From a virus, in the IMG/VR virus record IMGVR_UViG_3300023109_000151, positions 1 to 22,891 of that record: a DNA stretch of 22,891 bases, one strand, 5' to 3'. The notes below the pieces were generated by a model that saw only the letters and a program-made list of their open reading frames with translations, was not told where the DNA came from and ran no database searches. The translations under genes were made by a program, and so were the position numbers. How positions within the stretch are numbered: the stretch's first letter is position 1; every line of letters starts with the position of its first letter. Shown one piece after another: positions 7,806 to 15,534 of the stretch.

Positions 7806-9181
7806 TAACCTAAATCCCTGCCTTGCTCTTTACTATCGTCTCCGTACTTGTTTAGTATTCTTCCACCAATAGCTTTAGACTTATTGGAGTCTATTCGTAG
7901 ACAGTCCCAATCCATGTGCACATTAAACTTTATAGCTTTACCGTTTCTAATCTTAGCTACTTCAAAAGGCAAAGCAGTAGGATCTTCCGATAAGTCACTA
8001 GGCATAAATCTAAAACTTTTATCAGCACTATCAAGAACGCCTTTAGCAAATCTAGCTTCTCCTGATGCATCAATTTGATATGGAGATATCATAATAACTT
8101 TATACTTTCTTGCAAGAGTTTTTAGAGAGTCAGATATATTAATTTGACTTTTCCAATCCATACGGTCTTCAACTTTTACAATATTTAAGTAGTCAATAAC
8201 ACACATTTTAATATCATGCTTAGTAGTCATCATATTTAGATAGTGATCTATTCTAGCCAGACTTAATTGTACGTCATCAATAATATGGAAACGATTATCT
8301 TTAAAAGGGACAACACCTCTTTTAAGTTCTTGATCAAAATTATTAAAGCTACCAGAGGTTAATAAATTACTGTATATAGAGTCAGATGCCTCACCTGGTT
8401 TATAAAAAGTATCTAATTTACTTTTAGCTATAGAAAACTTTTGGTCTTTAGTTAAATTATTAAGCATAAAGTCACTAAAAGGTACTCCACTAATCATACT
8501 CATAAGACGATAGTATACTTCTACGTATCGCATCTCAATACTCATGAACATTACAGAATTATTAAGTAGGAAGTTATTTAAAGCCATATTTAGAGTAATA
8601 ATAGATTTACCTGAGCCTCTTCTACCCCCAAAAAGTACTAGTTCTTCTAAGCCGAAACCTCCATTTGCAGCATCAAAGTCCGCACTTAGACCACTAGGAA
8701 ACATAACAAAATTATCTTCTTGAGGTACTGTTTCAATAGTTGCTACATCAAACAGTTCTTCTCCTTCTGGAATAAATTTTTGTACAGACAGTACATGTTC
8801 TTGTATTTTGTCTATGATCTCAGTTTGTTCTAAATTCTCTAAGTCATCTATAAATTTATCAATAAAACCAATAGTCTCTTCTCTTATATAATAATCTTGT
8901 AATTGAGAAGAAATGAAGTTAGAGTCAATAGAAGTTTCACCTTCTAAAGTAATATCTATCAATTCTGAACGTAAGTAAGCTTTTGAGCTTTCTTGCTTTT
9001 GTATTTCATAGAACTCCTGCATAGAAGGAATTCTTAAGTTTTTAGTATAGAAATTGTTAATTTTTCTAAACAGCACAAGATTATTACCTGTGAAATATTT
9101 ATTCACAAGTTTATTGAAAAAATCAGGGCTCTGAGTTGTTAATAGCCTTTTCAAGGCCAACTTTTGTAAATCTACTGACAT
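7805..9181 (-). CDS. Replicative DNA helicase, DnaB-like
   Basis: This 458-residue protein has a RecA-type motor domain in its C-terminal half. Walker A is GGRRGSGKS (185-193), a SIEM segment carries the likely catalytic Glu (216), Walker B is CVIDYL (327-332), and a Gln follows in ISPYQID (about 369), as in DnaB and T4 gp41. It forms the hexameric helicase at the fork and would load the adjacent primase. The N-terminal 150 residues are helical and do not look like the standard DnaB N-terminal domain. The start is ATG 9181, directly after the upstream HTH gene's TAG; no strong Shine-Dalgarno is visible, so coupling to that gene is likely. Confidence 0.92.
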   Translation of the reverse strand: MSVDLQKLALKRLLTTQSPDFFNKLVNKYFTGNNLVLFRKINNFYTKNLRIPSMQEFYEIQKQESSKAYLRSELIDITLEGETSIDSNFISSQLQDYYIREETIGFIDKFIDDLENLEQTEIIDKIQEHVLSVQKFIPEGEELFDVATIETVPQEDNFVMFPSGLSADFDAANGGFGLEELVLFGGRRGSGKSIITLNMALNNFLLNNSVMFMSIEMRYVEVYYRLMSMISGVPFSDFMLNNLTKDQKFSIAKSKLDTFYKPGEASDSIYSNLLTSGSFNNFDQELKRGVVPFKDNRFHIIDDVQLSLARIDHYLNMMTTKHDIKMCVIDYLNIVKVEDRMDWKSQINISDSLKTLARKYKVIMISPYQIDASGEARFAKGVLDSADKSFRFMPSDLSEDPTALPFEVAKIRNGKAIKFNVHMDWDCLRIDSNKSKAIGGRILNKYGDDSKEQGRDLG

Positions 9182-9937
9182 CTATTTTTTAATTACCGGA
9201 AATAATTCATGACGAGGAACAAACATTCTTTGGTGAGAGTAATCACCTTCTATCCATAAAAGATAGCTTTCTCTTCCATAGTCCTCAATGTGTTTTAATA
9301 CAGATTTAATATGATTTTTTAAAGAAGGAAGTTTCCAAGTTACTCCGTCTTCTAAAATCCAATAAATATTAAAGTGTACGTCTTCTACAGGTTCTTTGTG
9401 CTTCTTATAATCAAAAGGAGTAAGCTCTACATATTTCTGTACTCCTTGCTGTAAATATTCTATGTATTCTTCATCCATAGTTTTTTCTATGACAGCAAAA
9501 CAATTAGTAGGAGCATGAAATACTTTATCCCCCTTAGAAAATCTAATATCTAAGTCTTGAATAACATGATCTGTTTGAGCTGGAGCACTCTTTTTTCTAG
9601 AACGAATAGGCACTCCTAGTTCTAGTAAAAAAGATTTTACTTTTTGAGAAGATATATAATTTCTCTTTGCTATGCCGCTTACGCTATCTCCATCTTGATA
9701 GTCTTTAGCCATAGTAGTTTTTTCTGCATTAGTAAACTCTTTAGTTTTAGCAGCTTTTTTAAGTCGAAGAGTTCTCTCTTCTTTTTCTAAAAAGTCATTA
9801 ATAATATTATCTAATCTTTTAGTGTTATATGCGATACCTAAATGTTCACAAATAGCCTTCTTAGTTTTTTTACTTTTAATCATCCAAAGAGCTTGACGTA
9901 TTTTTGCTTCTGGAATTTCTATATTTTTAATAACCAT
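9182..9937 (-). CDS. HTH-containing DNA-binding protein, first gene of the replication operon
   Basis: This 251-residue protein has two helix-turn-helix-like segments in its N-terminal half: KKAICEHLGIAYNTKRLDNI (about 26-45) and SGIAKRNYISSQKVKSFLLE (about 86-105). A basic stretch (RSRKKSAP) follows, then a C-terminal alpha/beta domain (SKGDKVFHAPTNCFAVIEK onward) of unknown type. The start at ATG 9937 has an excellent Shine-Dalgarno (GGAGG) 7 nt upstream. It is the first gene after the promoter at 9966-9993 and directly precedes the DnaB-like helicase. An origin-binding or helicase-loading role, or a transcription regulator, would fit, but I see no diagnostic motif for either. Confidence 0.75.
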   Translation of the reverse strand: MVIKNIEIPEAKIRQALWMIKSKKTKKAICEHLGIAYNTKRLDNIINDFLEKEERTLRLKKAAKTKEFTNAEKTTMAKDYQDGDSVSGIAKRNYISSQKVKSFLLELGVPIRSRKKSAPAQTDHVIQDLDIRFSKGDKVFHAPTNCFAVIEKTMDEEYIEYLQQGVQKYVELTPFDYKKHKEPVEDVHFNIYWILEDGVTWKLPSLKNHIKSVLKHIEDYGRESYLLWIEGDYSHQRMFVPRHELFPVIKK

Positions 9938-9965
9938 TTAAGCCTCCATATTAACTTAATACCAG

Positions 9966-9993
9966 TATATAGCATAGAAGGCCTAAGTGTCAA
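9966..9993 (-). promoter_or_regulatory. Sigma70-type promoter for the replication operon
   Basis: On the minus strand a perfect -35 box TTGACA (9993-9988) is followed by a 16-bp spacer ending in TGC, an extended -10 TG element, and then TATATA (9971-9966). The predicted start near 9959 leaves about 22 nt of leader before the ATG at 9937, including GGAGG. It is the best match to the sigma70 consensus seen in the window and precedes helicase, primase and polymerase, as expected for an early host-RNAP promoter. Confidence 0.75.
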
Positions 9994-10001
9994 TATATAA
10001 T

Positions 10002-10322
10002 TTAATTAATCTGATACTTATACTCTTCCATCATAAAATATAAGTCATTACTTAACTCTCTAACTAGTCCTGTTTTTGTGTATACACAGGTAAAAGAGTC
10101 TGCTATTTCTTCGTCTTGTCTAAACACATATTCTAATGCAAAACTAGCATTATATGCTTTAATTAGCCCTTCAAACTCTTCCGCTGATTCTACATCTGGA
10201 TAAAATCTCTTTATTAAGTTGGTAAAGTACATTATCTTATCTTCTCCAGACATATTTAAAATATCTTGAAGTACTTTGTCAGGTAGATTATGTAAAAATA
10301 AAGAACTGTCACTATTACTCAT
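10002..10322 (-). CDS. Hypothetical acidic protein
   Basis: I place the start at ATG 10322 (MSNSDSSLFL...), giving 106 residues. A longer frame from TTG 10352 would begin inside the terminator stem at 10336-10366 and is rejected. The protein is acidic and helical (EEFEGLIKAYNASFALEYVFRQDEE), soluble, and of no family I recognise. It lies between the terminator of the four-HTH gene and the replication-operon promoter, so expression probably depends on read-through past the terminator or on a promoter I did not identify. GGGATAACGA before the ATG may serve as a weak ribosome site. Confidence 0.55.
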   Translation of the reverse strand: MSNSDSSLFLHNLPDKVLQDILNMSGEDKIMYFTNLIKRFYPDVESAEEFEGLIKAYNASFALEYVFRQDEEIADSFTCVYTKTGLVRELSNDLYFMMEEYKYQIN

Positions 10323-10335
10323 TTCGTTATCCCAT

Positions 10336-10366
10336 AAAAAAGGGCACGACAATTGCTTGCCGTGCC
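10336..10366 (-). terminator. Intrinsic terminator with GNRA tetraloop
   Basis: On the minus strand a 10-bp stem (GGCACGGCAA with TTGTCGTGCC, one G-U pair) closes on a GCAA tetraloop and is followed by C and six T. It lies 27 nt after the stop of the four-HTH gene. It is the strongest terminator in the window and would insulate that highly biased gene from the downstream replication operon. Confidence 0.88.
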
Positions 10367-10392
10367 AGTTATTGCAGTTAGTAATATAACTC

Positions 10393-11088
10393 TTAGGCTT
10401 CTAAAGCTTTTGGAGTATAATCTGTTGCAGAAATTCCGCGACGAGTTAACACAGTTTTAACACCGCGCTCACTTTTGCCAAATTGATCTGCTAACTCTGC
10501 AACACTCATACTGGTTGCCATATCTTCAATTCCTTCATAGGAATCGCTCTTAGCTGCTTTTTTATCACGCTGAGGTGCTTTAAGCTGCATAGAGAGAAGT
10601 TTTCCGCGAACGGAGTTTACAGATTTGCCAAGGGCATCTGCAATATCTTCTAAGAAAGCGCCCGAACCTGCCATATCAGAAATCTGAGCTTCTTCCGCCT
10701 CTGAATAGGTGCGTGGAGCTACTTTTTTCTCAGCTGGTTTAATATGAGCTGTCATTTCTAATGAAAGAGCCTTGCCGTTAACTTGACGAGAAGTTACTTC
10801 ACGACCCCACTCACCAGTAAAGTGAGCTGCAATTTCTTCCGCAGTGTGTACACCGCTATTGCCTTCTAGAAATGAGGTTAAAGCGGCTGTTTCGTCTGCA
10901 TCAAATGCAGGAGCTGCTTTAGGTTTTGTTGGAACGTCGTAACCAAGTTTACGAAGTTTTGCCGTTACAGAACGACGAGGAAAGTCAAACTCATCGCAAA
11001 GAGCGATAATAGTATCTTCCGTAATGCCGCCTGTGCATACTTGCTCCATACGAGCAACCATGTCTTCAGTATATTCAAATTTTGCCAT
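10393..11088 (-). CDS. Four-module helix-turn-helix DNA-binding protein
   Basis: This 231-residue protein is built from about four repeats of a small HTH (Myb/SANT- or sigma-region-like) module, at residues 5-52, 62-112, 125-168 and 183-219. The putative recognition helices align: RRSVTAKLRKLG, SRQVNGKALSL, VNSVRGKLLSM and ERGVKTVLTRRG. Linkers rich in Lys, Ala and Pro (PTKPKAAPA, KPAEKKVAP, APQRDKKAAK) separate them. The gene is clearly richer in G+C than its neighbours (GCT, GCG, CGT codons), a sign of high expression or separate origin. It has its own promoter, a strong Shine-Dalgarno (AGGGG) and its own terminator, so it is a single-gene transcript. A multivalent DNA-binding regulator or abundant nucleoid-type protein fits best. 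The neighbouring 104-residue gene carries one similar module. Confidence 0.8.
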   Translation of the reverse strand: MAKFEYTEDMVARMEQVCTGGITEDTIIALCDEFDFPRRSVTAKLRKLGYDVPTKPKAAPAFDADETAALTSFLEGNSGVHTAEEIAAHFTGEWGREVTSRQVNGKALSLEMTAHIKPAEKKVAPRTYSEAEEAQISDMAGSGAFLEDIADALGKSVNSVRGKLLSMQLKAPQRDKKAAKSDSYEGIEDMATSMSVAELADQFGKSERGVKTVLTRRGISATDYTPKALEA

Positions 11089-11149
11089 TTTTATTCCCCT
11101 CTGGTTTCAAATGTTTTGTGTTATTAATAAATGTGAAACTTTTTGTTTC

Positions 11150-11187
11150 GATAAGATGATATTATCAAATATCAGTATACTTAGCAA
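11150..11187 (-). promoter_or_regulatory. Promoter of the four-HTH gene with overlapping dyad
   Basis: On the minus strand, TTGCTA (11187-11182), a 17-bp spacer and TAATAT (11164-11159) form a promoter of the same layout as those at 18624-18652 and 19234-19262. GATAA-N7-TTATC (11166-11150) is an inverted repeat covering the -10 box and the predicted start, a natural position for a repressor; the downstream HTH protein is a candidate autoregulator. The leader is about 63 nt and includes a small hairpin (GAAAC-AAAAA-GTTTC). Confidence 0.6.
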
Positions 11188-11262
11188 GAAAAATATGAAA
11201 GTGTTTTTGTTTTTTGGTTGTTATTTTATAAATTGCTAAATTAATATATTTGTAATTTTATC

Positions 11263-11577
11263 TTATATTACTATCTTACCTTTTAAAGCATCAACAAGCA
11301 ACTCTAAATTTGCTTTTTTTGTCAGGTTTAGACCTTCTATTTCAATTTCTAACATTTCTTCTATGTCTCTAATCATAGTTTTTACGCTACGCTTATCTTC
11401 TTTTTCTTCTTCTGGTTTTCTGTATATCTTCATTTGAACCAGCTTACTTATTACACTTCTGTGTCCTTTTTTAAAGTGATCTGCTACGTCATATACGTCT
11501 AGTCCTTGATCTACATATAATCTTGTTAGAACCTCTTCTTCTTCATCACTCCAGGCTTTATTAGACTTAGTAGCCAT
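11263..11577 (-). CDS. Single-module HTH (SANT/Myb-like) protein
   Basis: This 104-residue protein begins with one HTH module (AWSDEEEEVLTRLYVDQG, then DVYDVADHFKKGHRSVISKLVQM, residues 8-51). Its recognition helix HRSVISKLVQM closely resembles the modules of the four-HTH protein encoded just downstream, so the two are probably paralogous. After a charged linker (PEEEKEDKRS) comes a helical tail (TMIRDIEEMLEIEIEGLNLTKKANLELL) suited to dimerisation. The start at ATG 11577 overlaps the PC4-like stop (TAATG). A DNA-binding regulator role is inferred from the fold only. Confidence 0.72.
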   Translation of the reverse strand: MATKSNKAWSDEEEEVLTRLYVDQGLDVYDVADHFKKGHRSVISKLVQMKIYRKPEEEKEDKRSVKTMIRDIEEMLEIEIEGLNLTKKANLELLVDALKGKIVI

Positions 11578-11861
11578 TAAGATTCTCCTTCATCTTCAAA
11601 TAATTCTAGTTGTTTACTTTTAATCTTACTTAAATAAGTTTTGGTAAGTATATCCCCCGCCTTGTCTAGAAGGTGAGCAGCCATATCTACAAATTCGGGT
11701 CTTAAAGCTAATCCCTTTTTAGTAGGGAACCAGTTACCCGTATCTCCGTCTCTCATATACTCTCTTATATGAATATACTCTTGACCTCTAAATTCGTTTA
11801 TAGTTATTTTTATAGCTTTATCTTCTGTTATATAACCTACAAAACCTAAATCAATTTCCAT
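11577..11861 (-). CDS. PC4-like (transcriptional coactivator p15) ssDNA-binding protein
   Basis: This 94-residue protein matches the PC4 domain pattern. The strand pattern INEFRGQEYIHIREYM, then GNWFPTKKGLALRPEFVDMAAHLL, corresponds to the VxIREWY...WxPgKKGIsLsxexW core of the family, followed by the C-terminal helix. PC4/Sub1 proteins bind ssDNA and melted promoters as dimers, and phage members are thought to help replication or transcription. An acidic C-terminal tail (LELFEDEGES) follows the domain and may recruit partners, as SSB tails do. The ATG at 11861 overlaps the GT4 stop, and the 3' end overlaps the HTH gene. It is the first gene of the DNA-binding block. Confidence 0.78.
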   Translation of the reverse strand: MEIDLGFVGYITEDKAIKITINEFRGQEYIHIREYMRDGDTGNWFPTKKGLALRPEFVDMAAHLLDKAGDILTKTYLSKIKSKQLELFEDEGES

Positions 11862-12984
11862 GAACTCTTTTTATCCTTGGATAATCATGTATCTTTTTAA
11901 GAGCATGATTATACATAATTCCTGCTTCTTCCCAGTTTTTTATTTTACTACTTTTAGGAATAGCACGTTTCTTCGTATCGTATAACATTTTCATTTTAGA
12001 TATCAAGTCTTGAACTTCTGGTTCTACTAACCAAGTATGAGAGCCCATTAAGTTAAAGCTATCTCCTGGTTTGCCTGCAAAAATATTATTAATGTCTACG
12101 ATTTTTTGAGAAGACTTTATTTTGTAATCTGTAACAAATTCATCAGTACAGCCTCCTCCAGTAACTAAAGGAATAGTCCCACAAGCTATTGCTTCTTGAA
12201 CAGGCATTCCAAAACCCTCTCCTCTATAAGGATGAACTAGTACGTCCACACTTCTATATAAATCTGCCATATCTTTTTCTGAATAAGGATCATCTATATA
12301 AGTTATTTTAGCTAAGTTATTAGTGTACTGTAGTTTAATTAATTGTTCTTGTAAGGCTGTTTTTCCATAAACTTGAGGGGTGTCTTTTACTATAAGCTCT
12401 ACGTTATCTTCTTTTTTAAATGTATTAGCCCACGCTTGTAGTAATATATCAAAACCTTTTCTATATTGATCACATCCTACAAATAAGAAAGTATATTTAT
12501 CTCTTTTAGGAGTATCTCTGTCTACATAAAAAATACTTGGATCATACCCTATAGGGATACAAAAAAGCCTTTCTGGGTTAATACCGCCTTCTTGATATAC
12601 TGCACCTGTCCAGCGAGTAAAAGTAATAAGAGCATCTGCAAAAGTTTCAAATTTGTATTGCCACTCAAAAGGCACTTTTGTAAACTCCCAAGGCTGTATG
12701 TATACTACTTTTGTATCATTAGAATGAGGCCATCTCCATATAGGAGGATAACTATGCCTTATTTGTATATCAGGAACTACAGCAGTCTCCTCTTTAGGAA
12801 GTAAATTTTCTAAGTTTTGTAATGTTTCTTGGCTAAGTTTAGCCTCTGAAGTAAAACTATCTATAGGAGAAATAACTACATTGTTATACTTAGATAATTC
12901 AATAGCTAAGTACCTATTTACAATAGACAAAGAGTGGTTATCATAAAATTTACCTATAATTTCTAAATTCATATTATTTTGCAT
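11851..12984 (-). CDS. GT-B glycosyltransferase, family 4-like
   Basis: This 377-residue protein has the C-terminal signature of family 4 glycosyltransferases: LFVGCDQYRKGFDILLQAW (about 167-185), a nucleotide-binding domain start, and the E-x7-E motif with Glu256 and Glu264 in GEGFGMPVQEAIACGT. This retaining GT-B enzyme would transfer a sugar from a nucleotide donor to a growing glycan. The start is ATG 12984; a second in-frame ATG at 12972 is an alternative, and neither has a good Shine-Dalgarno. It is the last gene of the glycan island in transcription order, and its end overlaps the PC4-like gene by 11 nt. Donor and acceptor cannot be inferred. Confidence 0.87.
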   Translation of the reverse strand: MQNNMNLEIIGKFYDNHSLSIVNRYLAIELSKYNNVVISPIDSFTSEAKLSQETLQNLENLLPKEETAVVPDIQIRHSYPPIWRWPHSNDTKVVYIQPWEFTKVPFEWQYKFETFADALITFTRWTGAVYQEGGINPERLFCIPIGYDPSIFYVDRDTPKRDKYTFLFVGCDQYRKGFDILLQAWANTFKKEDNVELIVKDTPQVYGKTALQEQLIKLQYTNNLAKITYIDDPYSEKDMADLYRSVDVLVHPYRGEGFGMPVQEAIACGTIPLVTGGGCTDEFVTDYKIKSSQKIVDINNIFAGKPGDSFNLMGSHTWLVEPEVQDLISKMKMLYDTKKRAIPKSSKIKNWEEAGIMYNHALKKIHDYPRIKRVHGN

Positions 12985-13795
12985 ACATAATCACCGCTTG
13001 TTCTTTACAATAGTTTAGTAGGTCTTTTTCTTTAATTTTTAATAGAGACTCCCATTGAGGGCCCATATTGCTAGTTTTAAAGTTTTTTAATTGTGTGTAG
13101 TTGTTAATATCTACTTTAGCTTGTATATCATAAAACGGGTCTTGTTTACTCTCAATACTGTGTCCAAAGTTATTAATTTTTAAATCTAATTCATTTTCTG
13201 GTCTACAGAAGCTCCAATGTAATATCGACAAAGGCGATTGAATTCTTTTTTGATTATTAGTCCATCTACAATAATTAAATGTATTATGTTTTAAAGTAGT
13301 AAAACCTTGAACTTCATTATTAGGAATACTCTTTCTATCCTCTTTTGATATCACTAGTATTTCACCGTCCCCAACTCTTTTATAAGGCAAAACCCAATAA
13401 AACATTAAGTCTACATCATAATTCTCTACTATAGGACAAAACTTATTAAAAAAGTCATCTGCATTTATTAGTATTTCATCAGCATCAAAAGAAAAAATCC
13501 AGTCGTTAGAACATTGCTCTTTTAAAAAGTTTCTTTCATAGTTATCATTTTCAATAGGCACAGCGCTTCTATGAAAGTTTCCTTCTACTACTTCTATTTT
13601 ATTATCACCATCAATACTACTTAGCTCTTTCCATAACTTATCTTCATCAAAAGAAAACTTATTACCGCTCCAAGATATTCTATCTTTATCTAATCCTAAT
13701 ATTATTTCATCTACATAGTTATAATAACTTTTTATAGAACTTACTAAATAACTAGCATCGTAAGATATTAGACTGATTACACTTTTTTTACGCAT
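12974..13795 (-). CDS. GT-A glycosyltransferase, family 2-like
   Basis: This 273-residue protein starts at ATG 13795 (MRKKSVISLI); a TTG two codons earlier is rejected. Signs of a GT-A fold are the N-terminal SVISLISYDASYLVSSIKSYYNYVDEIIL segment and a DAD metal-binding motif at 104-106 within WIFSFDADEIL. The order resembles beta-glucosyl or WaaE-like family 2 enzymes, which place a sugar on an LPS or capsule core. The C-terminal half is helical and not diagnostic. The start overlaps the upstream family 2-like gene by 8 nt and the end overlaps the GT4 gene by 11 nt, so it is embedded in one operon. Confidence 0.75.
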   Translation of the reverse strand: MRKKSVISLISYDASYLVSSIKSYYNYVDEIILGLDKDRISWSGNKFSFDEDKLWKELSSIDGDNKIEVVEGNFHRSAVPIENDNYERNFLKEQCSNDWIFSFDADEILINADDFFNKFCPIVENYDVDLMFYWVLPYKRVGDGEILVISKEDRKSIPNNEVQGFTTLKHNTFNYCRWTNNQKRIQSPLSILHWSFCRPENELDLKINNFGHSIESKQDPFYDIQAKVDINNYTQLKNFKTSNMGPQWESLLKIKEKDLLNYCKEQAVIMYAK

Positions 13796-14558
13796 TTTCA
13801 ACTACTCTGTCTACTGTTTCAAATTCTTTTTTGCCTATCCATTTATCCATGAATATTGATCTATTTATAGACCATTTTTCTTGAAGATTCGGATTTTGAG
13901 CTAATAGTCTTTTGTTATCTTTTCCTTCAAAATGAAGTAACGGAATACCCGTTTGATAAATTTTATGGCCAGCGCGGCGGGCAGAAAGACACCAATCCAC
14001 ATCACGATAGTAAGTCCAATAGAACTCAGGATCAAAATTACCAACGGAATTCCTAACAGAAGCTTTGAGGTAAACTCCGCCCATAGTAACCCAGGCAACT
14101 TCTCTGACTTTGTCGTATTGGCCCTCATCGATTTCCAATTCTTGATTTGCTTTTCCATCATAGAGGTTAAGTCCTCCTCCGAAATGTACTGCTTCACCAT
14201 TTTTACTAAATCTCCCACCAGCGTGCTGAATTATATATTTATTTTCCTCAGTTTTTTGAGGATATAAAAGTTTCATTCCAAATATATCAGCTTCTGGATA
14301 TTTAACTACAGTATTTATTAATTCTGTATACCATTTATTTTCTGTATCCTCTTGAAGAGGCAACATATCTGCATGTAATATAATTACATCTCTATGCTTA
14401 TGTTTATTCCATAGATACTGATAAGCCATATCACTGCCTATCTGACCTGTATCTTGCCAAAACTCATATTCAAGCTTCCATCCAAGGGCGGCTTTTAATT
14501 GTTGTATCTCTTGTTCAAATAAATAAGGAACTATAATAATAGGATTAGGAGTTGTCAT
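13788..14558 (-). CDS. Family 2-like glycosyltransferase with a G+C-rich central segment
   Basis: This 256-residue protein has a GT-A arrangement: DVIILHADMLPL (HAD at 62-64, in the DxD position), then VTMGGVYLKASVRNSVG and FYWTYYRDVDWCLSARRAGHKI (about 179-200). The latter matches the FxxxEDxDxxxRxxxAG acceptor-loop pattern of rhamnosyltransferase-type family 2 enzymes. Codons for about residues 115-198 (roughly 13965-14215) are visibly richer in G+C (CGC, GCC, GGC) than either end of the gene and create long shadow frames on both strands, which points to recent recombination inside the gene. The ATG at 14558 overlaps the upstream gene by 14 nt. Confidence 0.78.
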   Translation of the reverse strand: MTTPNPIIIVPYLFEQEIQQLKAALGWKLEYEFWQDTGQIGSDMAYQYLWNKHKHRDVIILHADMLPLQEDTENKWYTELINTVVKYPEADIFGMKLLYPQKTEENKYIIQHAGGRFSKNGEAVHFGGGLNLYDGKANQELEIDEGQYDKVREVAWVTMGGVYLKASVRNSVGNFDPEFYWTYYRDVDWCLSARRAGHKIYQTGIPLLHFEGKDNKRLLAQNPNLQEKWSINRSIFMDKWIGKKEFETVDRVVENA

Positions 14559-15534
14559 TATAAATATCTAACCAATTTTTAAATTCGTCTAATACGCTCT
14601 CAGCGCTATGAGTTTTAGTACAAGCAAAACTAGTACTAGTATGGGGGCAATGTCTAGGCCAAAAAGTAAAGTTAGCTGTTGGATTGCCAGGCTCTGTGTT
14701 AGTATCGGCATCTTTACTTAGTTTAGGAACTACACACTTAAAATCTCCACAATGATTATTAGTAGACGGTTTTATAGTTTTATGATATCCATCAGAATAA
14801 AACTCAGGACTATCGTACTCTGTAGGAAACACACTAGGAATACTAATAGTATTTACGTCCATAGCTGCAGAAGCATGCACTAAAGATCCTAAAGGAGATA
14901 TAAATAAGTTTTGACGCTTTAATATCTGTAAAGATTGATATAAATTAAAATTTCCACACTCTATGCCTAAAAAAGATAGCTCATGTTCTATATTTTTATT
15001 AGTCAGTATCTCTCTTATGCCTTGTATTATATCTAATCTCATTGTTTCTGACTGTAATTTTCTATTCCAGTCTAAAGGGCCTGACATACCTATTCTTAAT
15101 ATTTTATCATCAGGCTTAACAGAGTCTATGTTTAGTATGGTGTTACCGTCTAAAAACTGATCTTCGGTAATGTATTCTTTTATAGGTAAATTAGCACTCT
15201 TAGAAATTCCTAAATCTGAGAACCAACGCCAGTGTAAAAACATTTTATCTACTTTTTTAAACTGATCTTCGCTTTTATTTAAGTTTACGTTTTTTACTTG
15301 ACCTCTATTATCAAATTCTATTAATCCTATAGAATCTAACCAAGGCTGTTTACTAATAACTTCTAAAACTTCTGATATACCACTAGGTTGCTCATGAGTA
15401 GTAAGCATAAAATTACTTCTTAAACAATAACTTACTAAATGATCAGGGTTGTTTTCTTTATATCTTCTAGCAGCATTTATGCCTAGAATTACGTCTCCGA
15501 ATGCTTGTGTATTTGCAAATAGTACATGAGTCAT
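14545..15534 (-). CDS. Family 9-like (heptosyltransferase-type) glycosyltransferase
   Basis: This 329-residue protein opens with VLFANTQAFGDVILGINAARR, which matches the xxxxLGDxxxxxP start of family 9 heptosyltransferases. Late in the protein, FISPLGSLVHASAAMDVNTISI matches their donor-binding TGxxHxAAAxGxPxxxL segment. Several cysteines (HCGDFKC and RHCPHTSTSFAC) cluster in the C-terminal part, where family 9 proteins often carry a Cys pair. In bacteria this family adds heptose to the LPS core, so the gene suggests LPS-type glycan editing or synthesis. The start is ATG 15534, overlapping the epimerase stop (ATGA). It is moderately diverged; family membership rests on the two glycine-rich segments. 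Confidence 0.68.
   Translation of the reverse strand: MTHVLFANTQAFGDVILGINAARRYKENNPDHLVSYCLRSNFMLTTHEQPSGISEVLEVISKQPWLDSIGLIEFDNRGQVKNVNLNKSEDQFKKVDKMFLHWRWFSDLGISKSANLPIKEYITEDQFLDGNTILNIDSVKPDDKILRIGMSGPLDWNRKLQSETMRLDIIQGIREILTNKNIEHELSFLGIECGNFNLYQSLQILKRQNLFISPLGSLVHASAAMDVNTISIPSVFPTEYDSPEFYSDGYHKTIKPSTNNHCGDFKCVVPKLSKDADTNTEPGNPTANFTFWPRHCPHTSTSFACTKTHSAESVLDEFKNWLDIYNDNS

Noticed and set aside
10323-10352. N-terminal extension of the acidic protein from TTG 10352
   Set aside because: It would start within the terminator stem and read through its T-run; the ATG at 10322 is clear of it.
13901-14218. Long minus-strand frame (105 codons) and an overlapping plus-strand frame at 13953-14267 that look like membrane proteins
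   Set aside because: Both lie inside the family 2-like glycosyltransferase and are shadows created by its G+C-rich segment; neither has a ribosome site or gene-like context.
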